A stretch of DNA of 6,615 nucleotides from Nitrospirota bacterium. GTDB taxonomy: Bacteria > Nitrospirota > Thermodesulfovibrionia > Thermodesulfovibrionales > JdFR-88. The DNA is taken from assembly GCA_021825785.1 (NCBI GenBank), contig JAKAGP010000109.1, forward strand, positions 1 to 6,615, written 5' to 3'. This document shows, piece after piece, positions 1-4,757 of the stretch (the first letter of the stretch is position 1; every line of letters begins with the position of its first letter). The notes beneath the pieces were generated by a model that worked only from the letters and a program-made list of their open reading frames with translations, did no database searches and was not told the origin of the DNA. A program made the position numbers and the translations under genes.

Positions 1-380
1 ATCTGGAGCAGACGTTCTGCTGTGGCAGCGGCTCCGGCCTGAATGCCGGAGAGGACATGGAACTGCGCCTGAGGGGCGGATTGGCCAGGGCAAACGCAGT
101 CAAGTACGTGCATGACAAGCATGACGTGAACATGCTGGCCAACATCTGCGCCATAGACAGGGCGTCCCTGACAACCTCGATGAATTACTGGGTTCCCGGG
201 GTCACGGTGGCAGGCGTGCACGAGCTGGTGGCCAATGCCCTTGTCATGAAGGGAGAGAAAAAGAGGGAGACCGACCTGAGGGGCGAGCCTCTTCCGTCCG
301 CGGAGGAGGAAATAAGCGTGGAGGCCAGGGCGGTGGCCCAGGCGGAAGGCGAAAAGCTGGGAGGTGAGGCTAATGTATAA
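1..380 (+). CDS. dsrK: DsrK C-terminal fragment (HdrD-like subunit of the DsrMKJOP complex)
   Basis: This is the 3' end of a gene that starts left of the window. The reading frame enters at position 3 and gives 125 residues before TAA at 378-380. DsrK is the cytoplasmic iron-sulfur subunit of the Dsr membrane complex. It resembles the heterodisulfide reductase catalytic subunit HdrD and is thought to act on DsrC-type disulfide substrates. The fragment opens with TFCCGSGSGLN, a CCG-domain cysteine pair that in this family helps bind the unusual catalytic cluster, and a further cysteine follows in NICAIDRAS. The stretches RGGLARANAVKYV, WVPGV, GVHELV and the late LRGEPL are as I remember them for DsrK. 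The last 25 or so residues are Ala/Glu-rich and probably a flexible tail. The end overlaps dsrJ by 8 nt, which implies translational coupling. The family call comes from remembered motifs, but the pairing with dsrJ makes it strong. Confidence 0.9.
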   Translation, partial: LEQTFCCGSGSGLNAGEDMELRLRGGLARANAVKYVHDKHDVNMLANICAIDRASLTTSMNYWVPGVTVAGVHELVANALVMKGEKKRETDLRGEPLPSAEEEISVEARAVAQAEGEKLGGEANV

Positions 381-759
381 CGGCGGCAAGATAATCGCGG
401 GCCTGACGATTTTCCTGGGCCTGATTACGTTTCCCATCTACTATAGCGTGGGCAAGGCCAATCCCCATCCAAACCCGTCGCTGGATACGCCCGTCATAAA
501 CCAGATGAAGGTGAAGCACTGCGTGGAGTCCAGAGAGTTCATGAGGGCCAACCACATGCGGCTGCTCCGGGGCTGGATGAAAACGGTCCTCGCCGGCAAA
601 GGCTGCGTGTATGTCAGCTCGACTGGCGAAAAGTACAATATGAGCTGGGACACCTGCTGGAACTGCCATTCCAGCAAAAAGCAGTTCTGCGACAGGTGCC
701 ATAACTACATGGCCGTGGACCTGCCGTGCTGGAAGTGCCATTCAGAGCCCAATACGTAG
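373..759 (+). CDS. dsrJ: DsrJ, membrane-anchored triheme cytochrome c
   Basis: DsrJ is the periplasmic triheme cytochrome c of the DsrMKJOP complex and takes part in electron exchange across the membrane. The protein has 128 residues from ATG 373. Residues 7-26 form one hydrophobic segment that probably acts as an uncleaved signal anchor. Three CxxCH haem sites lie near the C-terminus: C95-C98-H99, C106-C109-H110 and C119-C122-H123. C50, in the context KHCVESREF, matches the conserved cysteine that in Allochromatium DsrJ is the unusual distal ligand of one haem. C78 is an additional cysteine. An in-frame GTG lies at 364, but GGGAGGTGA at 359-367 is spaced correctly for ATG 373, so 373 is preferred. 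The length fits the family. No dsrO or dsrP follows; a terminator does. Confidence 0.93.
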   Translation: MYNGGKIIAGLTIFLGLITFPIYYSVGKANPHPNPSLDTPVINQMKVKHCVESREFMRANHMRLLRGWMKTVLAGKGCVYVSSTGEKYNMSWDTCWNCHSSKKQFCDRCHNYMAVDLPCWKCHSEPNT

Positions 760-789
760 GTAATGCGGGGTCTTTAATACATTCAAGAC

Positions 790-832
790 GGCCGGGAACC
801 GGGACTTGCCTCCGGTTCCCGGCCCTCCTTTT
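790..832 (+). terminator. Rho-independent terminator after dsrJ
   Basis: A perfect 13-bp GC-rich inverted repeat (790-802 with 812-824) encloses a 9-nt loop and is followed by CTCC and four T. It lies 30 nt after the dsrJ stop and would end the dsr transcript. The T-tract is short and offset by a few bases, but the stem is very stable. Confidence 0.85.
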
Positions 833-877
833 GAGGGTTAAGATGTTTGCAAAAAGGGCCCGTTTACAGATAATATA

Positions 878-906
878 TTGACAGTGCTTTCTCTGGTTTA
901 TATCAG
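878..906 (+). promoter_or_regulatory. Putative sigma-70 promoter for the ferredoxin gene
   Basis: A perfect -35 TTGACA lies at 878-883. The -10 is ambiguous: TATCAG at 901-906 has a 17-bp spacer, and TATATC at 899-904 has a 15-bp spacer. Each matches 4 of 6 consensus bases. The site lies in AT-rich sequence between the dsr terminator and the ferredoxin gene, which would otherwise have no promoter. The implied 5' leader is about 55 nt. Confidence 0.5.
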
Positions 907-967
907 GAAATCATCGTTTCAAAATTAAACTTTTTTTAAAAAGTAAAAATCCAAGGAGGTGAGTGAT

Positions 968-1153
968 ATGTATAACGTGTCCGTTGATTCAGCGAAGTGC
1001 GAGGGTTGCGAAGAGTGTGTAAGCATATGCCCCAATGAGGTGTTCAAGATGGCCGATGGGAAGTCTGATCCGCACCAGGGTGCCGAGTGCGTCTTCTGCG
1101 AAAGCTGCATAGGCGTTTGCCCTACCCAGGCCATTACCATTACCGAGATGTAA
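968..1153 (+). CDS. Small 2[4Fe-4S] ferredoxin
   Basis: A 61-residue cytoplasmic bacterial-type ferredoxin that carries low-potential electrons. Two classic cluster motifs are present: C11-x2-C14-x2-C17-x3-C21-P and C41-x2-C44-x2-C47-x3-C51-P. The first three cysteines of each motif plus the last of the other bind each cluster. There is no extra domain or signal peptide, and the length is normal for a clostridial-type ferredoxin. The start is ATG 968. GTG 959 is in frame but overlaps the strong AAGGAGGT at 953-960, which is placed for 968. The gene stands alone between two terminators, so it is probably transcribed by itself. Its place between dsrKJ and the DsrHEF-TusA operon suggests electron supply to sulfur metabolism, but this rests on position only. 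The redox partner is not identifiable. Confidence 0.93.
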   Translation: MYNVSVDSAKCEGCEECVSICPNEVFKMADGKSDPHQGAECVFCESCIGVCPTQAITITEM

Positions 1154-1173
1154 GGGGAGAAAAAAACGAAACT

Positions 1174-1211
1174 AAAAAGAGAGGGGGAAACTTTTCCCCC
1201 TCTCTTTTTTT
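1174..1211. terminator. Bidirectional terminator between convergent genes
   Basis: A near-perfect 17-bp inverted repeat has arms at 1174-1190 and about 1193-1209, with a core of GAGAGGGGGAAA against TTTCCCCCTCTC and a loop of 2-6 nt. An A-run on one side and a T-run on the other make it work in both directions. It lies 20 nt after the ferredoxin stop and 29 nt beyond the end of tusA on the opposite strand. Confidence 0.93.
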
Positions 1212-1239
1212 CTTGCTTCACCTGCTGCCGGGGCCTTTT

Positions 1240-1491
1240 CTACTTTTTCTGTATGTAAAGCTCCCAGTAGCCTTTGTCTTCCAGCTTCTTGGACTCGAAC
1301 CCGTAGCCAAGCTTCTGGGCCCACCTGGGTATCGTGTCTTCGGCGGAAGCGGGCGCATCGCAGAGGACCTTTATAATGTCGCCCCCCTTGAGTTTCTCGA
1401 TCGCCTTTTTTGTCAGAACCAGGGGATAGGGGCACACCCTTCCCAGCGTATCCAGAACTTCTGTCGGTGCAGTGCTGCTTAGTTCGCCCAT
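1240..1491 (-). CDS. tusA: TusA-family sulfur carrier protein
   Basis: An 83-residue TusA/SirA/YeeD-type protein. The family carries persulfide sulfur on one cysteine in the cytoplasm, either to TusD/DsrE proteins for tRNA thiolation or, in sulfur oxidisers, towards DsrEFH and DsrC. The hallmark CPxP motif is seen as C20-P-Y-P-L in VLDTLGRVCPYPLVLTKKAI. It is followed by the usual helix and the segment DAPASAEDTIPRWAQKLGY, which matches the family pattern D-x-P-x(4)-D-I-P-x-W. A strong AAGGAGGAG lies about 10 nt upstream of ATG 1491. It is the last gene of a four-gene minus-strand operon, 63 nt after the DsrF-like gene and with its own strong ribosome site. The other three genes encode the expected sulfur-relay partners. 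The family is certain; a Dsr-linked rather than tRNA-linked role is inferred from context. Confidence 0.93.
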   Translation of the reverse strand: MGELSSTAPTEVLDTLGRVCPYPLVLTKKAIEKLKGGDIIKVLCDAPASAEDTIPRWAQKLGYGFESKKLEDKGYWELYIQKK

Positions 1492-1554
1492 GTTAGAGAT
1501 CTCCTCCTTTCGTTTTTATGAGGATTTTCACTTTTTTCACTTTTTGTTTTTGCG

Positions 1555-1965
1555 CTAAAAGAAAAGGACGTGCTTGGCCTCTTCCATTATTTTTTCTATC
1601 TGGGCAAACGGAACGACATTCATCCTCTTTTCCGCCCCCATATCATCCGCATCCGGCAGCTGGTCTTCCGTTATGCCGTATTTCTCCATGTCTTCCTTGC
1701 ATACATATACGTCAAGGTCGACCAAGAGGCAGTTTTTCGCGTGCAGCTCGCTTGAGTTAATGCCGTAAGGGGCCATTGCATTTTGCCCCTTGGATATGCC
1801 CAGCAGACCCTCGCCCACAAAGCAGAGCGAAGGGGTAACCGTGTCCCCATCCTCAAGGAGCACCTCCACGGTCTGGTAAGAGAGGGCATGCGTCAGGGCA
1901 AGCCTTGAAGTCTCACCCTTATACTGCGGCCTCTGGACTATGAATGCGCATTTGATGTCCGCCAT
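1555..1965 (-). CDS. dsrF: DsrF/TusC-like sulfur-relay protein (DsrE/DsrF family)
   Basis: A 136-residue cytoplasmic protein of the DsrE/DsrF-like fold. Family members form hexamers, as DsrE2F2H2 or TusB2C2D2, that pass persulfide sulfur along. The N-terminus (residues 5-37) fits the first strand and helix. The segment LLVDLDVYVCKEDMEKYGI, with C89, is the recognisable family motif before the conserved glycine. C6, C48 and C79 are further cysteines. It is somewhat long for TusC/DsrF, which are usually about 120 residues. The preceding gene stops 3 nt upstream, and this gene's AGGAGGTGA lies within the last codons of that gene, so the two are translationally coupled. The subunit name is assigned by position in an H-E-F order and by weak motif similarity, so the family is more certain than the letter. 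Confidence 0.8.
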   Translation of the reverse strand: MADIKCAFIVQRPQYKGETSRLALTHALSYQTVEVLLEDGDTVTPSLCFVGEGLLGISKGQNAMAPYGINSSELHAKNCLLVDLDVYVCKEDMEKYGITEDQLPDADDMGAEKRMNVVPFAQIEKIMEEAKHVLFF

Positions 1966-1968
1966 TAT

Positions 1969-2328
1969 TTATTCACCTCCTATTTGCAGGACCCTGTCGG
2001 CGCAGTGAACCTTGGACAGGTACCAGTGCATCGCGTTCCACTGTATCTTCGCTATGCTCTCGGTCTTTTGGATGCCCCTTGACACGGTGCAAGCCTCGCA
2101 GGTGCATACCTCAACTCCCTTTTCCATCAGTTCAACCAGGTACTTCTCGCCGGTCGAATAGTCCTTCAGGTGTTTCTGGTGGGCCTTTACGGAAACGGTG
2201 GCATTGCCAGAAAACCAGATGTTAACAACATGTCCTTTGTCTGCGGCCGCATTGGCCAACCTTAACGCAAAGTCATAACACCCCGAGCCCACAAGGCCGG
2301 GGAAAACGCCCATCGTCAGAACTCCCAT
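1969..2328 (-). CDS. dsrE: DsrE/TusD-like sulfurtransferase with CxCxxC motif
   Basis: A 119-residue DsrE-family protein, expected to be the cysteine-bearing sulfur-transfer subunit of a DsrEFH- or TusBCD-type hexamer. The beginning (GVFPGLVGSGCYDFALRLANAAADKGH) fits the family's first strand and the helix ending in KGH. The segment VEVCTCEACTVSRGI contains C75, C77 and C80 before the conserved RG. Aligned by eye on RGI, C77 falls where the active Cys78 of Allochromatium DsrE lies. C17 and one cysteine near the C-terminus are additional. The cluster of three cysteines differs from the single one of textbook DsrE. The length is close to the family norm. The gene sits 12 nt after the DsrH-like gene and 3 nt before the DsrF-like gene, so it is central to one operon. 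The subunit letter is inferred from the motif and gene order. Confidence 0.82.
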   Translation of the reverse strand: MGVLTMGVFPGLVGSGCYDFALRLANAAADKGHVVNIWFSGNATVSVKAHQKHLKDYSTGEKYLVELMEKGVEVCTCEACTVSRGIQKTESIAKIQWNAMHWYLSKVHCADRVLQIGGE

Positions 2329-2340
2329 CTTTATGTCCTC

Positions 2341-2637
2341 CTAGAGCCAGGCTACTTTTTCAAAATCGTTAAAAATGACGTCAACCAGTCCGCTGTAATC
2401 CACTACCTTGACCCTCTTGTCCACCTTATCAGGCGAAAGCCCTCTTGTCTGCAGGTCCTCGGAAAGGGCATAAAGCCTGGGTGTTTTATCAAGCAGGGCA
2501 GACTCCTTGCCGCCCTCCTTGAGCACCGCATGGTAAACTCCGTTCTGCACCAGGATGATGCCCACGTTTTCCCCTTTCATCCTGTCCAGGGTTTCGACGG
2601 CAAGCTTATAATCGCTGACAAATACGCCAAGTTTCAT
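2341..2637 (-). CDS. dsrH: DsrH/TusB-like sulfur-relay protein, lacking cysteine
   Basis: A 98-residue protein of the DsrH/TusB family, the smallest subunit of the sulfur-relay hexamer. The recognisable pattern is GIILVQNGVYHAV (residues 26-38), then RLYALSEDLQTRGLS, VKVVDYSGLVDVIF and the terminal KVAWL. This matches the family's L-x-x-D-G-V-Y, L-Y-x-L-x-x-D-L-x-x-R-G, V-D-Y-x-G-x-V-D and A-W-L elements. There is no cysteine anywhere, whereas Allochromatium DsrH has a conserved cysteine near residue 20, where this protein has LAVETLDRM. E. coli TusB, as I recall, also lacks that cysteine. GGAGGTGTG upstream of ATG 2637 supports the start. It is the first gene of the minus-strand operon, behind a leader of about 165 nt. 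Confidence 0.82.
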   Translation of the reverse strand: MKLGVFVSDYKLAVETLDRMKGENVGIILVQNGVYHAVLKEGGKESALLDKTPRLYALSEDLQTRGLSPDKVDKRVKVVDYSGLVDVIFNDFEKVAWL

Positions 2638-2810
2638 CCAGACACACCTCCATTTCGAACCAGGGATTTATCGGTCTTTCCAAACGGCCGGGCCGCCTGG
2701 AAGCTAAAAAACAAGGTAAACAAAAACCCGATGATCAAGGCATCTCCCTTCAGATCAAAAAACCGCGCAGGCGGGAGATGCGCCCCTGCCTTTTAAGGAT
2801 AAAATATAAC
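2638..2810 (-). promoter_or_regulatory. Structured 5' leader of the DsrH-E-F-TusA operon
   Basis: About 165 nt separate the predicted transcription start (near 2804) from ATG 2637, with no gene between. Three elements are visible in the minus-strand RNA. First, a GC-rich hairpin region (about 2790-2766) is followed by six U, like an intrinsic terminator. Second, GCAUCUCCC inside that hairpin (2781-2773) is exactly complementary to GGGAGAUGC downstream (2748-2740), giving an alternative 9-bp pairing. Third, there is a stem at 2702-2678 with 11 consecutive pairs, two of them G-U, and a 3-nt loop. The two G-U positions would be mismatches in plus-strand RNA, so the structure favours the minus-strand transcript. 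I do not recognise a known riboswitch class. A transcription attenuator is one reading. Confidence 0.5.
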
Positions 2811-2839
2811 TCTATACTAGGTGCCCCGCTTCTTGTCAA
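2811..2839 (-). promoter_or_regulatory. Sigma-70-like promoter for the DsrH-E-F-TusA operon
   Basis: On the minus strand a perfect -35 TTGACA (2839-2834) is followed after exactly 17 bp by TATAGA (2816-2811), which matches 4 of 6 bases of the -10 consensus. The expected start is near 2804. The flanks are AT-rich. No other site upstream of the operon is as good. Confidence 0.72.
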
Positions 2840-2848
2840 TAAAAAAAC

Positions 2849-2882
2849 CTATAAAAAAGGTTTATAGCTTGATATTTCAAGC
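2849..2882. repeat. Two abutting inverted repeats, possible operators
   Basis: The first repeat is CTATAAA-N5-TTTATAG (2849-2867). The second is GCTTGA-N4-TCAAGC (2867-2882), and it shares one base with the first. Both are perfect. They lie between the divergent promoters of the DsrHEF-TusA operon and rpsU. Relative to the predicted minus-strand start they are centred near -54 and -70, and the second ends about 20 bp before the rpsU -35. Positions and symmetry suit a dimeric regulator. The second is shorter by two bases than an FNR box (TTGA-N6-TCAA), so I do not assign a regulator. Confidence 0.4.
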
Positions 2883-2902
2883 GCTTTTGAGATTCTTTGT
2901 GC

Positions 2903-2930
2903 TTGACTGCACTTATTGTTAACTGATAAA
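2903..2930 (+). promoter_or_regulatory. Putative promoter for rpsU operon
   Basis: TTGACT (2903-2908) is a 5-of-6 match to the -35 box. GATAAA (2925-2930) follows after 16 bp and matches 4 of 6. The surrounding sequence is AT-rich, and the rpsU start lies about 34 nt beyond the expected transcription start. It is the best plus-strand candidate upstream of rpsU, but the -10 is weak and TATATT at 2932-2937 confuses the assignment. Confidence 0.45.
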
Positions 2931-2970
2931 TTATATTTCATTCAATGGGTTGAAAGGAGTTGATGACGGC

Positions 2971-3165
2971 ATGCCCTTCATAAGGGTGGGCGACGGGGAG
3001 TCCCTTGAAAACGCGCTCAAGAAGTTCAAAAAGCAGTGCGACCGCGAAGGAATCATTTCAGAGGTCAAGAAGCGCGAATTCTATGACAAGCCTAGCGTAA
3101 AAAAGAAGAAAAAGGCCATCGCGGCCCGTAAAAAAGCCTCAAAAAAACAAAGGCCTTCCAGATAA
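2971..3165 (+). CDS. rpsU: 30S ribosomal protein S21
   Basis: The 64-residue S21 protein of the small ribosomal subunit sits near the 3' end of 16S rRNA and helps initiation on mRNAs with Shine-Dalgarno sites. Recognisable elements are the MPxIxV start, [15 protein letters not shown] (family G/E-x-x-E/D-x-A-L-x-x-F-K-x-x-C), [20 protein letters not shown], and a basic tail rich in Lys/Arg. The length is normal. The frame is open back to TTG 2950, but homology and AAAGGAG at 2953-2959 point to ATG 2971, with a rather long spacing of 11 nt. It heads the plus-strand housekeeping cluster. No clear terminator separates it from yqeY 40 nt downstream, only an A-run followed by a T-run. In many bacteria rpsU comes before yqeY and dnaG, as here. 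Confidence 0.96.
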   Translation: MPFIRVGDGESLENALKKFKKQCDREGIISEVKKREFYDKPSVKKKKKAIAARKKASKKQRPSR

Positions 3166-3205
3166 AAAGTTTTTTTAGAATACTTGTTTTTCAGGAAGGA
3201 AAACC

Positions 3206-3709
3206 GTGTCTCTGACAGAGAAGATCGACGGCGATTTGAAGGCGGCCATGAGGGCGTCCGACAAGCTCACGCTTGAGACCCTGAGAGGGGTGAAGTCTGC
3301 CCTAAAGTACAGGCAGATAGATAAGGGCGCCCCGCTTTCTGATGACGACGCCATAGCGGTGCTCTCCACCCTTTCCAAACAGCGCAGGGATTCTATAGAG
3401 CAGTTTCGGAAAGGGGGCCGGGAAGATCTCGCTCAAAAAGAGGAGGCCGAGCTCCAGATACTGAAGGGCTATTTGCCACCTGAGCTTGCCCCAGAGGAAC
3501 TTGACCGCCTTATTGCCCAGTCCATCAGCGAAAGCGGGGCAAGCGGCCCCCAGGACATGGGCAAGGTCATGCGCATACTTATGCCCAAGGCAAAGGGGGC
3601 GGATGGCAAACTGGTGGGCGAAAAGGTCAGGGCCGCGTTATCGGGAAGCGAAGCGGCCGGAAGGGGATCAGCGGAAAAGGAAGCGGCCAACAAGGAAGAA
3701 ATAAAATGA
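3206..3709 (+). CDS. yqeY: GatB/YqeY domain-containing protein
   Basis: A 167-residue YqeY-family protein. Its all-helical fold resembles the C-terminal tRNA-binding region of the GatB amidotransferase subunit, but the cellular role is not established. Family motifs are easy to see: LRGVKSALKYRQID, LSKQRRDSIEQFRKGGREDLAQKEEAEL (residues 57-84), ILKGYLPPEL, DMGKVMRILMPKAKGADGKLVGEKVRAAL (residues 118-145). The start is GTG 3206, supported by AGGAAGGA 6 nt upstream and by the usual MSLxEKI N-terminus. Typical members have about 148 residues. This one carries an extra Ala/Glu/Lys-rich tail of about 20 residues from 147, probably disordered. The stop overlaps the next start as ATGA, which implies coupling to the NIF3-family gene. 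The position right after rpsU is a common arrangement. Confidence 0.95.
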   Translation: MSLTEKIDGDLKAAMRASDKLTLETLRGVKSALKYRQIDKGAPLSDDDAIAVLSTLSKQRRDSIEQFRKGGREDLAQKEEAELQILKGYLPPELAPEELDRLIAQSISESGASGPQDMGKVMRILMPKAKGADGKLVGEKVRAALSGSEAAGRGSAEKEAANKEEIK

Positions 3710-4674
3710 AACTGAGAGATATATACGGGAAGGCTGTCGCCGCAGGCATGGAAAACGACCCACGGGGGAAAGAGTCCGTCTCCCTGTCCCTTGCCAACCG
3801 GAAAAAAGAATACGATGCCCTGAAAGAAGAAGACAGGGCGTATTTTGACATGGAGTCCCTCTCGAACCCCTATGCCGACACAAGGGTACTCTCCGGAACG
3901 GGAGAAGAAGATGTCCAAACGGTCATCGTGGGCATAGATATCGAGACTCCTGAGCTGCTTCTTGTTGACGCGCTTAAGGCCAGGGGAAGGCGGGTGGATG
4001 CCGTGGTGGCCCATCATCCTGAGGGCAGGGCTTACGCCAATCTTTACCAGGTCATGGGGATGCAGTCGGACATCCTGAACAAGGCGGGAGTTCCGATAAA
4101 CATCGCCGAAGACCTCATGGATGGCCGGGCAAAGGAGGTCCAAAGGAGGCTCATGCCGGTAAACCACACCCGCGCCTCCGATGCCGCAAGACTGCTTGGC
4201 ATACCGTTTGCCTGTTTCCATACGGTGGCTGACAATATGGTAAGCACCTATCTGGAGAGGTTGTTCGAGGAGAAAAAGCCGGCCGTCCTTTCGGACGTCA
4301 TGGACCTGCTCAAGGCGGTACCGGAATACAAAGAGGGACTCATGAACGGCTCCGGCCCCAACATACTCATAGGGTTTCCAAAAAGAAAGGCGGGCCGGAT
4401 CTACGTGGACATGACCGGCGGGACCGAGGGCTCCAAGGACATATTCCAGGGCATGGCCTCAAGCGGCATCGGTACTATCGTTGCGATGCACCTGAGCGAA
4501 GAGCACCGCAAAGAAGCCGAAAAAAACCACATAAATGTAGTCATCGCTGGCCACATAGCCAGCGACAACCTGGGTGTAAACCTCCTGTTCGACGAGATAA
4601 CAAGAGGGTCGTCCGACGGGGGCCTTGAAATAATCGAGTGCTCCGGTTTTAAAAGAGTAAGCAGGACCCAGTAA
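3706..4674 (+). CDS. NIF3-family protein (NGG1p-interacting factor 3-like)
   Basis: A 322-residue protein of the NIF3/YbgI family: toroid-forming proteins with a dinuclear metal site, often labelled GTP cyclohydrolase I type 2, though the physiological reaction is unsettled. Likely metal ligands are H103-H104 in AVVAHHPEG, H172 in FHTVADN, and H283 with D287 in AGHIASDNLG. The N-terminal 70 or so residues (KADPRG-like NDPRGKE, then KKEYDALKEEDRAYFDMESLSNPYADTR) form a helical extension not found in E. coli YbgI. I recall it from a subfamily in anaerobic bacteria and Thermotogae. The core starts near residue 72 (TVIVGIDIETPELLLVDAL). The start overlaps the yqeY stop by 4 nt (ATGA). Its job within this operon is unknown; co-transcription with yqeY is inferred from the overlap. 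Confidence 0.85.
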   Translation: MKLRDIYGKAVAAGMENDPRGKESVSLSLANRKKEYDALKEEDRAYFDMESLSNPYADTRVLSGTGEEDVQTVIVGIDIETPELLLVDALKARGRRVDAVVAHHPEGRAYANLYQVMGMQSDILNKAGVPINIAEDLMDGRAKEVQRRLMPVNHTRASDAARLLGIPFACFHTVADNMVSTYLERLFEEKKPAVLSDVMDLLKAVPEYKEGLMNGSGPNILIGFPKRKAGRIYVDMTGGTEGSKDIFQGMASSGIGTIVAMHLSEEHRKEAEKNHINVVIAGHIASDNLGVNLLFDEITRGSSDGGLEIIECSGFKRVSRTQ

Positions 4675-4681
4675 AAAAATC

Positions 4682-4735
4682 CTGGCGCTTTTTTATGTGG
4701 TCTCCATAGACGAGCCAGCCCCCTTTTATTTTTTT
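4682..4735. terminator. Weak terminator-like structure between NIF3 gene and dnaG
   Basis: CTGGC (4682-4686) and GCCAG (4714-4718) can pair around an inner GTCT-CCAT-AGAC hairpin (about 4701-4712). A C-run and T-rich stretch follow on the plus strand. On the minus strand the outer stem is followed closely by seven T. The outer stem has only 5 bp and a long loop, so partial termination or chance is possible. Confidence 0.3.
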
Positions 4736-4745
4736 AAAGTTCAAC

Positions 4746-4757
4746 TATAATTTATAG
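4746..4757 (+). promoter_or_regulatory. Perfect -10 box 6 nt before the dnaG start codon
   Basis: TATAAT at 4746-4751 is a perfect -10 hexamer and is followed by TTATAG and then ATG 4758. A start about 7 nt after the hexamer would fall on or next to the A of ATG, giving a leaderless mRNA. No Shine-Dalgarno sequence is visible before ATG 4758, unlike for the other genes here. The -35 region, around 4723-4728, is poor. Confidence 0.45.

Noticed and set aside
929..944. AT-rich palindrome ACTTTTT-TT-AAAAAGT before the ferredoxin ribosome site
   Set aside because: It consists of T and A runs with only two G/C pairs, so it is expected by chance in AT-rich spacer DNA and would make a very weak hairpin.
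2641..2700. A tRNA-like T-arm (GGTTCGAA on the minus strand)
   Set aside because: The flanking bases do not form a T stem, and no acceptor or anticodon stem can be drawn around it.
2867..2882. FNR/CRP-type binding site
   Set aside because: The spacing is TTGA-N4-TCAA rather than TTGA-N6-TCAA, so it does not fit the FNR box. It is kept as an unassigned palindrome.
3165..3205. Terminator between rpsU and yqeY
   Set aside because: There is an A-run followed by seven T but no GC-containing stem, so read-through into yqeY is more likely.
3469..4221. A 250-codon open frame on the minus strand across yqeY and the NIF3 gene
   Set aside because: It lies antisense to two genes with clear family motifs, has no recognisable domain and has low-complexity Ser/Pro/Phe runs typical of a shadow frame in GC-rich coding DNA.
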